This document shows, one piece after another, positions 1 to 13,330 of a stretch of DNA of 64,000 bases. The stretch comes from Lumnitzera littorea. Lineage: Eukaryota > Streptophyta > Magnoliopsida > Myrtales > Combretaceae. The position numbers and the translations under genes were made by a program. The stretch's first letter is position 1; the number at the start of each line of letters is the position of its first letter. The stretch lies in the NCBI GenBank assembly GCA_024138015.1, contig JAMXBB010000002.1, forward strand, positions 50,772,469-50,836,468, given 5' to 3'. The notes below the pieces were generated by a model. The model saw only the letters and a list, made by a program, of their open reading frames with translations, had not been told where the DNA came from and ran no database searches.

Positions 1-1086
1 AAATCTAATTAAGGGTAGAGGCCTTACTCTTGCTCATACAGCCACTCGAGCCCTTACCTATCCCAAGTGTGTCGAACAACGCCTTGGGATGTGGCAAAGG
101 AGTGTATACATACACTTCCTTGGGGATGGCATTGATAAGCCCTGCTTTGTCTAAGGCCTTTATTTCCATCCTAGTGGAGACATTAAGTTGTGCTAGTGAC
201 AAGATTTTGTCCTCTCCCCGGGGAGTAGATCACTCCTCATGGCCTTAAAGTTGGTGAGGTTAAATTTTAAGGCATTTGAAGGTGTCTCACCAGTGCTTGT
301 AGACATGATGTTAAGAGACAAAAAGTATCGAAGAGAAGTTTGTAAAGAGTTTTGGGAAACGTATTGACGACTATAGGGATCCTTATCAACATGAATCCCT
401 TGGGATGCTGCAATGTAGATGCATGGAGTCAACTATAATCAAACGGTCACATTTAAAACACAAAACTCATGCAGTTGAATGCTTGCCTATTATAACAGGA
501 CATTTGTCATATTGTATTAAATGTACTAAAAACAAGCGCGATAAAGTTATGATTTAAAAAGCCACTTCAACAGGAAGTTTCCTCGAGGTCCCTCCAACTT
601 CCAAGAAGAGACTTACCCAACAGTCCAAGGATAGTCCGGACCATCGCTCACAATGTTCTCGCCTTGGCTCATAACACTCGCCTTGAGCCATAGCTCCCAC
701 CTTGGCTTGTTACCTTAGCTTAGAAGGTGTATGCCTTATCTCGGCATGACGAAAGACATTGCTTAGACTTAAGAGGATGGAGCTTTCGCGCCTCACCTCA
801 AAATGATCTCATGTACCTCTACCCAAAGAGTAGTCTAATCAGATTCGATGCGCCTATCAGACCCCTCCACCTCAGCTTCACTGTGGCTCAGATACCTCTA
901 CTTTGGCTTCATGATAGGTCAAACACCTCCTCCTCGACTTCACCAAAGCTGGGGCATCTTTACCTCAGACTCTTACCTAACTAGATTGACCACGCGCCTA
1001 AGAAGCCCATTATTCCCTCTCCTTACCTTCACTAGGGCAATGAAACTACGAGGCGAGGTAAGGGGGGAACTAGGGGGGTGCAAGTG
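1..1086 (+). mobile_element. 3' internal part of a Tat-type LTR retrotransposon
   Basis: This stretch precedes an LTR and ends in a purine-rich tract of G runs (about 1060-1085), read as the polypurine tract that primes plus-strand DNA. On the minus strand, positions 5-432 hold two short overlapping open frames that I cannot assign. Their place, antisense between pol and the 3' LTR, matches the antisense ORF of Tat-lineage elements seen twice more in this window (34.9-35.8 and 38.9-41.5 kb), but that link is inference. From 500 to 1050 I see no coding potential. The element continues off the left edge. Confidence 0.5.
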
Positions 1087-1564
1087 TTGATAGGGCCCAT
1101 TTAGGCCCAAGCCTGACCCAAACTGCTTAGGTTCATTTCTAAAGCCATGGTCTCTCTCGACTTAAGCCTAAAGTTTGACTTGCCTTATAGAAACAGCTCT
1201 TTAATGGTTACAAGTCTCTGGATAAGGCTAAAGGATTAGGTCAACAACCACTTCTTGACTTTTTGAACCACATCAGTTGCCATACACCTACTCTTCCGTA
1301 TTTGTGAAAGTGAATTCTTCTCACTAACTACTCTCCAATTATTAACACCACTCCTCTATAAGTACAAGACCACCACCCAATGGTTAAATACTTTACACTT
1401 TGCGCACTTAAGCCTTATAATACTAAAACTCTTACTTTTCCAAGTACCTTACTAACTTAAGTATCGAAGTGGCTATGCTGGACAACCCCTCAACATTTCC
1501 TCATCTTCTATTGTTTTGTAGGCTCTGTTATTCATGCAAAGCCCAACTACATCCTAATTGATAC
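1087..1564 (+). mobile_element. 3' LTR, Tat-type Ty3/gypsy family
   Basis: It starts TGTTGATAG directly after the purine tract. It carries a TATA-like TATAAGTA near 1357 and then the motif CTTAAGTATCGAAGTGG near 1455, which matches the LTRs at 9106 (CTTAGGCATCGGAGTGG) and 42037 (CTTAGACATCAGAGTGA). The right end is set by alignment to the solo LTR at 9106-9571 and is good to about 10 bases. All three LTRs are 450-600 bp and share the TRTTGATAG start. Confidence 0.6.
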
Positions 1565-4302
1565 TGGTAAGAACTAAAGACGACATTTTCCATTTAAAAA
1601 TTTTCTAAATGTAATAATATTTTCCTTTATAAATCATGATAAACAATGAGATACTGTTTGTCAGTTATTCATTTATGAAAACTTGAATTATTTTCATTAT
1701 TTTTTTAATACATTTCTAATTGTGCTTATGCTTAGCAAACTTATGTGGCACAGATTGTTATTATAAATTAAAAATATTGATAAATATTAGGGTATGACAC
1801 TTTTCTTTTAGATAGATAAAGAAGGTAGATAATTTGATAAAACCTAAAAGAATATATTTTTATGCACATTAGACTTACATCATGTTAATTAAGATCACAT
1901 TTTCAGTTAAATTTATACAAAGACTAATCACTCAAACTCATCATTTTATATGCAATAATAGGAAATTTTTAATAGATATAATTAAATCAAGTTAATAATA
2001 TCACTTTGTTTTTTACTTAATTATTTTTTTTGAAACAAATACAAAAATAATATAACAAAATAAGTCCTTTGTTTCAATTGGCAGCAAAATTTAATGACAT
2101 TAAGTATATGAATTTAGATTTAGGAATATAAAAATTGGATTTAAGGAATAGGGGAAGTGTAATAGTATTGTAATCTCATAAAATAGAAAGTACGATTGAT
2201 TAAAAAATCAATAAAATAAGGTAGAAGCAAATATATGATTTTGGTCAATACCATAAAGTGTTTATTTAGAACATTATTAAGATATAATGATTAAAGAAAG
2301 CAAGAAAATTTACATAACCAAATGTTAAAACAAAAAAAGCGATTTACTAGAATCCAAATAAAATTAAAAATAAATGTCTTAAACATAATTAAAATTCAAA
2401 TTTTAAGAGTTAAGACTACATTCTCAATTAACAAAGTAGGCATTTAAAAATGATAAAAAGATTATTCATTAACATTAAAATCTATAACACCTTTATTGTA
2501 ACATTATGCATTTCATTAGAAAGAAATATATAAAAATCAACGGATAAGGAAAATGGACAAAAATATGTAGTTGCAAAAGTAGGAACCTTTTTTTCCTTAA
2601 ATGTAATAATATTATAGAAGTAGCATTATATACATTTCACCAATTTTCTTCAAAAATAAAATGTAAACTATTAGAGGATATAATTTAATAATAATTCAAA
2701 GTACTTAATTCAAAATATTTGAAAGTGGGAGACTACCTACTACCAATATGTAGCTACGAAGTATATCCATTAATTTGTCAAACCTGATAAGAAAATGATC
2801 ATAGTAAATATTTAAATAGTACAATAATAAAATGTAATTCAGTGATCACAGTTTTTAGATGGGATGAACAAATTTGACATCCTAAAAAAGGTCACATTAG
2901 TACATTAAAGCAAAATAGATTCAAATCAAATCTTAAAATTGAGTTTTTCAATCATGTACTATGGTCAAAACAATATAGAGTAAACTTTATAGCAATGCTA
3001 GAAAAAAAATAGCACATTTTGGAGAAAAAGAGAGAGAGAGAGAGAAAGTGAAACCCAACCTGAAAATTGAAATTGTAAATACTAATCAATAATAATTAAA
3101 ATAATAATTGATTTTAAAGAATAAAGTAAATATAATGAATTTAACTTAAAATCAACTTTACTGTGTATAATTCATATAAAAATAGAGTATTACGTCGGCA
3201 ACTTCTAGAAATAGGAGATTTCATTTAATGCAAACTACTAAAATACTGAGCAAAAAAAAAAAAAAAGGAAAACCACTAAAACAAAGAATACAAACATTAC
3301 ATTTGTATTTCTAGTCTCCTTTATCCATAATCGATATGATTGTCTCCTTAATTTTCACCTCGTAATTTGTTTCTTCATTCTGACCTTCATAATATACAAA
3401 TCCTTGTAATATCTACAAAAATGCAAAGAATGAAGCATACATGAAAAATGTAATTAAAGATTAACAAAAAGGAATTAAAGGAAAAATAATTGATATCGAT
3501 TATAAAAATATTGGAAAATAAAAAATCTACAGCTGGTAAGAACATCATTCTTATATTTTAGTGAATAATATATGTTACTTGTAAAAACTTCGAATATACT
3601 TGAAGTTCCTTTCTCATCCCTATATAAATAAAAAGTGGATGAAGGTATAATGTTATTTAGAGCATGATTTGGCATTCAGGTTTCTTTCATTTAAATCTTT
3701 AATGCAATTTGAGTTCTAAAAGTTTAGAAGATGGTTTTCAAAATGCAATGCATGTAATTGTCACTCATGATTAGAGGTGAGAAATGGCCTATAGAAATAC
3801 ATGTTGTTTTCTATTAATAGACAATTCTAAACTTGTTTATATAATTATGTAATTGATAAAAATAATGACAATGCAAATATAGCAATAAATAATGATGGTG
3901 ACAAATATAAAGGATATTATACGTAGACTTGTTTATTTTCAATGTAAAGGTGAATGATAGTTATACCTCGATGAAATAATATTAAAGACTTGTAATGTAA
4001 AATAATAAAATAGTAAATTGTATGAAGTATTATTAATATATTAAATGAGTGCATTGGATAATAACAAAAAGGCACCAAATCTCCCCTCTTTGACATTAAT
4101 ATTATAGATAATATGCAATTCTCTAAAAGAAACTACATCATTATACTTATAGTGTAAAGTTGGATAAAATATGGTAGATTCTATAGTTACTCCAATTTCA
4201 AAATTAACTTCCTTAAGCAAAATGTTTACAATCACTACACTTAATGCATTGTTACAAGAAAACTAGAGATAAAAGCACAAACCGTGCATGCAATTTTGAC
4301 TT
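1565..4302. other. AT-rich non-coding DNA
   Basis: No gene, domain or element end is recognised here. The open frames at 3475-3675 and 4041-4235 (minus) are short, AT-driven and resemble nothing known to me. A short (GA)n tract lies at 3029-3045 and an A14 run near 3252. Confidence 0.6.
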
Positions 4303-4305
4303 TTA

Positions 4306-6938
4306 GGTATCGTTTGGTTGTCTAAAATTTATGAAACTAGATTGGACAAAATTTTTTGTCCAATTTGAACTTGGTTTGCAATTTAACTTGTCTAAATTTT
4401 TTTATCCAATTTGTCCTACTAAACATATGATACAAAAGTTAACTTTACCATACAAAAATACAAATATTAAGGATACAAATATAATTAAGTTAATATTAGA
4501 TAATGTTGAGGGTATAAATATTAGACAATATTTAAAATTTGTACTTGTTAATTAAAATAAAAAATGTAATTATATATATTAGATAAAATTAAAAGTATAT
4601 ATGTCAAAATACAATATTAAGTCTAATACTTATATATAAGAAATAAGAGATATCATAAAAATTTATGTTTAGCACTATATAAACGAAACATTATACAATA
4701 ATGCTCCATTGTCTTGTATTTCTTGTACTTGTCCTATCAAATTCTTGTAATCTTATCTAGTTTTAGCAATCAAATGTATAACACCCTAGAACTTAAAACG
4801 CTATGGTTCGCCACGTGTCCCTAGTTTCTATTAACACGTCAGGTGTTTAAGAACCTATAACCTAATTAAGATCCACAAACTAATTACATGAAATCTATCA
4901 ACTCATAATTTAAAAACCTCAAATCTGAATTAAAGTGGAATGTTGACCACTCAATTTCCATATATCGCAATAGTAAATGAACCCAACTGCCATGAGTGAA
5001 TGAACCTAAATATAATATAACCTTGAGATAAACAACCAAGAGTCTCACAACTCCAATGAGTGATAACCTAATAACATTAACTAAATGAGTCATAGGTGAC
5101 TCCAAACAATCAATAGTCTCCAAATATATATGATAGGGAATAATAGCATATGATCCTCAATAGTTCATTCCTAAAAGCTAAACTACAATGTCTCTGCTAC
5201 ATCACCATAATAATAGAGATCACCCTTCTCATCATAATATAGATAATCACAACTTACATCTCCTTCAGAATAACCACCAAAACTTCACACCTTAAACCTG
5301 CAATTGAAAAACAACAATCCCCCGAAGGGTGAGCTAATTCCTAGTACACGATACCATACACCTGTGCATGAATATACATGTAACGAACTAAGCACACACA
5401 TGAGTATCAACATAAATGCAACAAACAACTGGTTTTAAATCTTATCATTTAAGTCTACAAACATCATAGTCTCAACATCCTGAGACTTGGGGTTACTCAT
5501 GACCCCTATACGTACAATATATAAATACTACATAAGTATTAGTGTTGGGTCCCCCCCAATCACCCAAGTGCCAAAAACTATCCTAGATCTACCTAGGTCC
5601 TTTCAGTACAAGGCTCCATCGGAGACAGCGTCGTACAAATATCACAAGGTGCCTTACCAACACTATTAGATCCTACTAGTGGGTGGTTGAAGCTAAGCAC
5701 AAGCAATACATAATTAAGTCTGAGTTTTATTTAAATCAGATTAATCTACTCTAATCTAACACATACAACCAACAAACATGTATCCCGTACCTGGTACTCC
5801 TATCTTAATAAGATCTGATTCTTCATAACTTCTAGCACCTATGCAAAAATATTAAAAATCGAGTTTAGCATTTATTAAATTCTTCATGATTCAACTCAAC
5901 ACTTCTTTCCCTTTAACTCGACCTTCTACCTCATCGTTTGAGCTTTCAAACCACCTTCTATATGTCCTTCTATAACCTCTTATTTACTTTTCGACATCTC
6001 ATAATCTATACACATCAACATTGACCTATACATACCTACAGCATACACGCCGATACACCTACGATCACTCACACGCCCATACCCAACATTGACACACATA
6101 CCTGTACAACACATACAAAGGCATAATCGTACATCATACACGCAATCCCATAGTCATGTACGACACATATACCCCACTATACCGCATACCCTAACACCAT
6201 GTACTCCTACACTGGCTTGGCAACGCTAACAATACACAATTTTTGTTGTAACCACATCACCCTCGTTCTCATTCACCATATCAACCACTTTTGCTGACCC
6301 CACACCAAAACCACAAAACCAAAAATTCTTTAAAGAAAAAGGGCAAGAGTAACACTTATATGTAATTCTTGACAAGAAACACTCTAGACTCAAATTACAA
6401 ATGTGTGAAGCTGCAAAAATGAAAATCTTTATGGTTTTTATGACTTCTTCTTAAAGAAAAACAAATTTATACATTAGATAGACGAAGAACTTACTCAAAA
6501 TTGTTGTATCTTTGCATTTTCTTGAAGTTTCATCAGTTTTTCTCATGTGCTAGCCCCCAGATCCGAATTTTGGCTTTGAGTTTGAAAAGGGTTGAGTTGT
6601 GAACTTTAAGCTTTCTATTCCTATAGAAAAGTAATGTACTAATTTGATAAGGAAAAGATATAGGGCTTATTTGAAATAAGAGATAATGGGAAGTTTGAAT
6701 CTTTTCTCATAATCAAATTATCCTTACTATCCCTTATAAATTACAAGTCATATCGATGTCTAAATCTTTTTCCTTGACAATATTGATCTTAGCACTTAAT
6801 ATTTATTTACATGTCATACTAATATCTCTAAGTTTTATTCTATCATCTTATTCCCTCCTTTATTTTATATTTCTAAAATTTATTATTATTATTATTATTA
6901 TATAACCTTTTTTTTACTGGGTTTTACAAAATGCAACC
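4306..6938. mobile_element. Tourist-like (PIF/Harbinger) MITE, split by a solo LTR
   Basis: The left terminal repeat GGTATCGTTTGGTTG (4306) pairs with the right end ending GCAACC at 6938; the reverse complement of that end with the inserted LTR removed reads GGTTGCATTTGATTG. The flanking 3-bp sites are TTA on the left (4303-4305) and ATA on the right. Without the LTR and one target copy the MITE is about 476 bp. Its right part (GTCCTATC, TTATCTAGTTTTAG) resembles the MITE at 37215-37640, so the two are one family. No transposase is present. Family assignment rests on the TTTGGTTG terminal repeats and the 3-bp target sites. Confidence 0.6.
4777..6928 (-). mobile_element. Solo gypsy LTR (2152 bp, family 1) with AAATG target duplication
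   Basis: Read on the minus strand it starts TGTAAAACCC and ends CTAGGGTGTTATA, a one-base change from the common GGTGTTACA end. The 5-bp duplication AAATG flanks it at 4772-4776 and 6929-6933. No coding sequence accompanies it, so it is a solo LTR left by recombination. Its end (TTCTAGGGTG, with GGGACACGTGG upstream) matches the LTR end at 18762. The internal stretch around 5480-5660 matches about 56310-56430 in the minus-strand element at 55.6 kb. It sits inside the last few bases of the MITE at 4306. Confidence 0.75.
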
Positions 6939-9100
6939 ATAGTAATTTCATATCTAAACTTTTATATTTTGTGATTTAGTGCTTGTTTCTTCAATTTGAT
7001 CTTAATTTAGTGTTTTATTAATGGAGAAGTTATCAATTGTTGTGTTTTTTTGTATTATAGTGTTTATACTTTTGTTTTGATGGCATTTGGGTGTTTGTAT
7101 ATAGTGTAATGCATTTTAATGTCTATTCATTAATAACTAATTAATTTATTAAAAATTATTTTTTGATTTTTCATAATTGGTATACTATTTTTAAAAATTA
7201 TAAAATGTTGTCCACTATTTTTAACTTTATAGCTTTTGCAAGTGATGTTTGATTTTAGGAAACTCAAAATTTGATGATATTTACTTTATTTGGAAATAAT
7301 ATTTACTATGTATTTGGGGTCACATAGATTGTACATAATTTCAAAATGGTCATGACTTGTTAATCAAGTGCCATTAAGTCTTCTAACACGAATTTTCGAT
7401 CCTACAAATAACATGTCTCTAAATATTATAATATTTTATTATATTTCAATAGTGTCTAAATATTGAATTTTTTAAATTTGGAATTCCATAACTTATAAAT
7501 TAAACATCATATGACCACAATAGCCTTTGGAACACTTAGGTTGCTAGATACTTAAAGTTGCTATTTTCGATCAAAATGATGCTATTAAAAATCATACATT
7601 TTTAGGTATATTGGTCTAAATCTTTAATATTTTTTTATATTTTAAAAATAATGGACTATTATAAGGAGTAAAAGAAAAAAGATGGTTAGAAAATATTTTG
7701 TAGTTTATGTAATTTTTCTTCTATTAATCTTTTATTTTCGTGATTCTTATTTTTTATCTCTCTTTTAGTTTTCACAATAGTTCACATTGGTTATAGATAT
7801 TTCTAAATTTTGCAATTTTCCTACATTGCAGGTTTACAATTCTCCTTACTTTCACAAATTTATTTATAACATTTTGGATGACCTTTATATTTTGTATATA
7901 TGTACTTTCTTTTGTGTTTTTGCTAAAAAAATTGCAGTCTTTCTATTATTTGTAAATTCTTATATCTCATTATGTGATTGTAAAATTATAAGATCATAAT
8001 GATTGTTATTTTTGAAAAATTTCGTAATGATTATAATTTTAAAATCATATCAATATAAAAAAAAAAAAAGAAATAGAAGCATAAACCAAGTCTACTTAAT
8101 AAAAATAACAACTTTTAATTATATAATTTCAAGTCAAACTCACATGTTTTAAATATATTGTCACACGAACTTTTCAATGGCTATAAAACTACATCATACA
8201 ATGTCTCATTTGTAAGCTATGGAATAATAGTTAAAAAACCTTTAATTCAAAAGCTCTAGTTCAATTAAGACTTAAATTCATAAACCACCACATTGCCATC
8301 ACCATCTACAAGTAAATTATTGCCACCACTATATTCTCCACCATTTTCAACGCACCTACGAGCTCAAACAAGCATTTAAGTGTCTTGAGCAAGCCAATAC
8401 CTTATCTACCTTATATCCTTGGTATCAACCCAAGCGAGATTTGCTTTCTCCTTTCAAATTTTTCCTTTTATCATATATGTTCGTCTATTCTAAAAATAAT
8501 AAAAAAAGAAAAGAAAAATAAAAAGTAGTAAATCCTTTTTAAAAAATGAGTCTCTTGATTGTTTGTCAAATTTGATTACATGTTTAGTATGATAATTGCT
8601 TATTAACATGATAATCCTATGATTAGCATAATAACTACATAATTAAGGTTTTATTGATATTTTGCATATGCAGGTTTTTCTTTTCAATTTTTTTTTTTTA
8701 CTTTTTTTGCATGATTATTCTTATGAATTTCATTTTTCACAAAATTTTCTTCATTTTAGGCTTTTGGTAAGCCATCTTTGAAAATTAGGTTTTCTAGAAA
8801 AATAAAAAGCCAAAATTGGTCCTTTTTTATGAAAAATTAGGACTTTATGTATTCTCCTAAAATTGATGGCTATTTTAAGGTCCTATATTTTAACATAAAA
8901 GAAAAATACTCTTTAACTTCAAGGTTTCTAAAATAAAACAAACATACCAACTCACTTTTTTTTTTTTAAATAAATAAACTGTATCCTAATTCTAAATAGT
9001 GAGTATGCTATAAATAAATATGAAAACAAAATAAATATGAATTTTTTTGGTATGAATAAAAGAATATATAATAAAAGAAAAATTTCTACTTTATTTAAAT
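6939..9100. other. AT-rich non-coding DNA
   Basis: No gene or element is recognised. The open frame at 7787-7999 is hydrophobic, AT-driven and without similarity that I can see. Homopolymer runs lie near 8058 and 8690. An (ATT)n tract just to the left, at about 6884-6901, is inside the solo LTR. Confidence 0.6.
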
Positions 9101-9105
9101 CTATT

Positions 9106-9571
9106 TATTGATAGTTAGTTTTTGCTCAATTAACACTCATTCTTTCGTCAACCGAGATGTCGAGCAATTGACTCTCTCGGCATTTGCACTCTGTAGAAGA
9201 CATACGGCACTTATGCCAAGTATAAGAAACACTCTTGGTTTGAATTCAAATCTATAGCACAACAGTTATTATAAGTATGGTTATATTTAACAATCGCTTG
9301 CTATCCTTACATACTAGGAGAGATGTCAAGTCAAGAGGTCTCCACGTGTCTCAACAATTACCCTGACAACTGCCTTAAATATAACAATCGTCTATAAATA
9401 CTGAAAAGAAACTCTATAAGAACTCTTGTACACTTCTTATTCATGTACTTACTATACTAAATCACCATTTTAACTTAGGCATCGGAGTGGCCCCATCAAA
9501 CTAGCCCCGGTACCAAGTATTTTACTCTTTTTTGCAGAACTATTTTCTCACCCCAAAATTCACCAATAACA
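9106..9571 (+). mobile_element. Solo LTR, Tat-type, with CTATT target duplication
   Basis: It is 466 bp and runs from TATTGATAG to CCAATAACA. The 5-bp repeat CTATT lies at 9101-9105 and 9572-9576. A TATA box (TATAAATA, 9393-9400) is followed by the family motif CTTAGGCATCGGAGTGG near 9475. There is no internal region on either side, so this is a solo LTR. The first dinucleotide is TA, probably a decayed TG, as in the LTR at 42037. Confidence 0.75.
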
Positions 9572-9576
9572 CTATT

Positions 9577-9971
9577 AGTCAAAATAATAAAGTAAAATAA
9601 AGTACCTTTTCTATATTGGAATGTTTTCTCTCGGTAGTTCTTTAAACTTTCAATTCTAACTTTCCTAAACCTTAAATTTCTTTAATGCTTTTTCAAAAAT
9701 TAGTGATTTTCTAAAATTGTTTTGCCAAGCAATTTAACCACTTTATTTTTTTCCATTTTTAATCAATAGCAACTCTAACGTTTTTCTGAATATTTCTTTT
9801 AAATATATTTTTCCTTAATCTTTAATTGAACAATTTATATAAATAGGTAAGATTTCAGTATGAATTAAAAATTAAGAAAAAATACGAAAATTTCATACTT
9901 AACACTATGAGTTGTATCTAAACCACAAAAAAAAAAGGGAAAGTTCTTAATAAATAAAGTAGCTAACTATG
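9577..9971. other. AT-rich non-coding DNA
   Basis: I see nothing here beyond AT-rich sequence; it separates the solo LTR from the foldback element. Confidence 0.6.
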
Positions 9972-9986
9972 TTGCATCTTATATAA

Positions 9987-10532
9987 CTAGGGATGTAATC
10001 GAGTAGGTCGTTAAAGAGTACTTAACTCACCGAACCTGATAAAAACCTTATAGGGCATTATCCTGTAAGGTTTAGGGTTAAGTTTTTGGGATATGATTCA
10101 AAATCCTATAGGGGTTAGGGTTGGTTTTTTGGATTATAAAAAAAAACATGATGGGAAACTCAACCCAATTAAAAAAAGCATATATTAATAAAAATATTTA
10201 CTCTTAACTTATACTACTGTATATCTTATATAAGTTTTATATTGTACAACATATTTAATTCTCAATTTTTATTATTGTATAAATCAATAAATATAATCTT
10301 AATCCTGCTTAACTTTTTTCCTTCTACTCTCTCTTTAATTTCATATAAAGTCTATGAAAACCTGCTCCTATATAATCTTTTGAATCTTATGAAAACCTAC
10401 CCCTATAGGGTTAAGAACTTTATAGGATCAGGTTTTGAGAATAGGGGTTAAAGACCTATAGGGTTTTTAGAAATACTAAACCCTATAAGAGTAGATTTGT
10501 GTTTCAGAAGACTTGCCTTGAACTTACCCTAG
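9987..10532. mobile_element. Foldback non-autonomous element with 13-15 bp target duplication
   Basis: The element begins CTAGGGATG and ends CCCTAG, so its ends are inverted repeats with imperfect extension inward. It is flanked by TTGCATCTTATATAA (9972-9986) and TTGCATCTTTATATG (10533-10547), which match over 13 bases allowing one extra T. Inside, motifs such as CCTATAGGG and GTTTAGGGTTAAG recur in opposite orientation at both ends, so the single strand could fold. The open frame at 10242-10451 is incidental. Inverted ends with such a long duplication fit no common superfamily neatly. Confidence 0.6.
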
Positions 10533-10547
10533 TTGCATCTTTATATG

Positions 10548-11550
10548 TAACATGGAGAACTAGTTATTTGAATTGAGAATTTGATCAACACCCTTCTTAG
10601 TATCTTTAATATTTGAAAAGCATAATAGTACATTTAATTAGCTAAATTGGTTTTAATATGAACTAGAACTATTATACTTAAGGAATGTAGCATAGATGCA
10701 TTGGTTATTACTTAGTTTAATTACAACTAAAATAACATTGTTAACAAATTAAGAATATATCTAAAAATATCAATATATCCTTACTAGTCTTTGATGTAGC
10801 TATTTAGTTAAGATGTTTTAGACTGAGTATGGAATATATAGGAAAGGAAAAAGTAATAGTCATTCTATTTGTTGAGAGAATGAATTGTGTTTTCTTATTT
10901 GATAGAAATAGTAACTCAATAAAAATAGTCATTTCATAATCCCAAAACCTTGCATGCCTATTCCAACATGGAAAGGATGTTATTATGAATTTAGCAAGGG
11001 TAGATTTGATGCTATTTTTATAAGTACCATAGTAGATGAATCAAAAGTTGCAGTAAATTTCCTTATAGTTTTGTGATAAATCAATAAGTTGATACAATTG
11101 GAAGTACTCATCATGTCAATTTGGTTAGACTAGTAGGATTTTGTAGTAAAAAATTCTCATAGGCTACTTGTATATGAAGACACGTTGATTGGGTCTCTAA
11201 TTAAGTTGATTTCTAATGCAAACAGTGAATTCCATCCACTATCTCTTCGTTCATATTAACATTAACTTCTCCCATTTCCTGTTGTGACTCTTGGGAGATT
11301 ATGCAACAGTTGCTACTAGTAAATCCCAACAAAATCTACTTAAACTTTAACCATCATATATAGCTTCATTAGAAGGGTTTTCAACAGGTTAGTCAACAAT
11401 TCATTACTTCATTCTTAAAGGATATCTCTTTTGTTGATTCTTCATTAGGAGCATTAGCTCTTTTAGGACTAAGGTCCTTCCTTAGAGCTTAAGTCTCCAT
11501 AGGAACTTTGCTTTTAACAACATTACTTTTTTTTCTTTAATAAAACTAGC
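10548..11550. other. Non-coding DNA, nothing recognised
   Basis: No gene or element end is visible. The similar stretches AGTAATAGTCATT (about 10851) and AAATAGTCATTTC (about 10924) are a weak local repeat. Confidence 0.5.
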
Positions 11551-11553
11551 CTA

Positions 11554-12720
11554 GTGGCTAGAACCTTCTTAATTGAGGAACTTCCTGAACTATTGCCAAG
11601 GAATATTCAACTCTATGAATGGAGATTCTTTTATAGATACCTAAGACTCATTCTCCTTACATTCACTTGCCTTCTTCTCCTTAGCATCTTTCTTATCAAT
11701 CTTTGCCCTTTTCTTCTTGTTTACCTCTTCCTTCATTTTCTTTATACCATCCTTAACTTAGGCATCAAAGTAAGCCTTATTTAGTGCTTTCTAAGTAGTG
11801 CTTTCTACATTATGTCCCATATTTTTAAATGTTAGACCACTTAACACTTTTGTCATAATCCTTCTATAGTTAATTGGTTGAAACTTAATCCCTTTACAAT
11901 CTAACAATTTTGAAATCAACCTACCTTGAACAAAAGCTTCTAAATCTCTTCATATTTTGGCTGAGGCTAGTTAACTAACTAGAAATATTAAACGTAAATA
12001 GACATGAGTTAGAGCTAATTAACAATGGGTGTAAATAATTTTATGTAAGATACTAACAAGAATAGGAAACAAATTCATTTATGGCTACTTAAAATTATAC
12101 TTTACTTCCTTTCCATCATTCAAAGCCTTAAAGAAATCAATCTTTCCAAGATGGGGAACTACATCAATCTTGATTATACTTACTTTTTTACCCTTTACTT
12201 ATGTCCCTAGTTGATGCTTAACATTTAAGTCCAAATTACCATAAAATTCTTGACATCATGTTTGAGTTTGCATGAAACATTCCAACCTAAAGGTTTTAGT
12301 GGTCTTCTTACAACAATTTTATCTTCTAAAAAGAAGTTAGAATTGATATAATTTACCACTACAACACTTATGTCCTTAATATCAAATGATTCCAATCTCT
12401 GTTAAGTTAGTTTTTTTTTTTTTATTGCTAGAGTCTTAATGTGCTTCTTCTTTTGTGTAGAGGTTCATACTATTGCAGGTATCTTTTAAGGTTATCTTTG
12501 TTTTGATTCATCGTTTTTGGATTTCACAGATGTAGCCTCTTGTGTAGGCTTTTTTATCCCACTTAAGTGCTAGAGATGATGCAATAGAATTTGCAACATT
12601 AGGGTTTTGAAGTGTAGGGTTAGTTTCAAAAGATTTGCTATCAAAAGAAATAGGATTAGAGTAGTTCTTAGCTTTGAATTTTTTGTTCACTACATGTCAA
12701 GATTTCTTTACCATCATAGG
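11554..12720 (-). pseudogene. Decayed antisense protein relic, probably transposon-derived
   Basis: Read on the minus strand, from near 12710 down to about 11560, sequence that once coded can be followed through several frames and stops. A start-proximal part (12508-12690) is rich in K, N and S. The middle has a stretch like EFYGNLDLNVKHQLGT and VKGKKVSI, reminiscent of the 'putative plant transposon protein' families. It ends in a very lysine-rich tail (KKMKEEVNKKKRAKIDKK, about 11650-11750). I cannot name the protein. The plus-strand frame at 11554-11784 is its shadow. A T23 run lies at about 12729-12752. From 12760 to 13330 no gene is seen; that stretch may hold the remains of a 5' LTR. 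Confidence 0.4.
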
Positions 12721-13330
12721 AACCTTCTTTTTTTTTTTTTTTTTTTTTTTTTTGGAGAAGAAGGAATTACGATTTTAAAAAATTTTGTTTAGAGCAGTTA
12801 CTAGGTTAGAGAGAGCAATGTAAAATAAGAAATGAACTAATATTCGAGTTATGCAGGTAGAATAAGAAAAGAAGAAAAAGCTAGGATTCTTAGACCAAGA
12901 GAGTTCTCCTGAAGTGATTAATAAGACAAAAGTGGATTCAAAAGTAAGAAGTTATATGAGGCTAATGGGTCAGATGGATCGAATCGAGGGTATGGATATG
13001 TTGAGTAGGAGCAGATTGAGCCATGGCTAAAAAATTGGGTAAGTTAGATTGAGATGATCCCATTATAGCAATATTCACATGTATGTTATTGCTTTAGTAG
13101 TCCATGTATGCAAATAACTACAATTCTTATCAAGTAGTTTCTACGAGAACATTACATATGATATACATCTCACATGGCATTGATATTTAGAGCATTTTGT
13201 AACTAATTGAGAGATACTATAACATAAAAATATATAATAGAACTTGCATTTAGGTTCTTCTTCTCTCCTTTAGTTTATTTTCAAATCTTGCAACCTTTTT
13301 AATATGTTACCTACAATTTTAGCTTCACAC

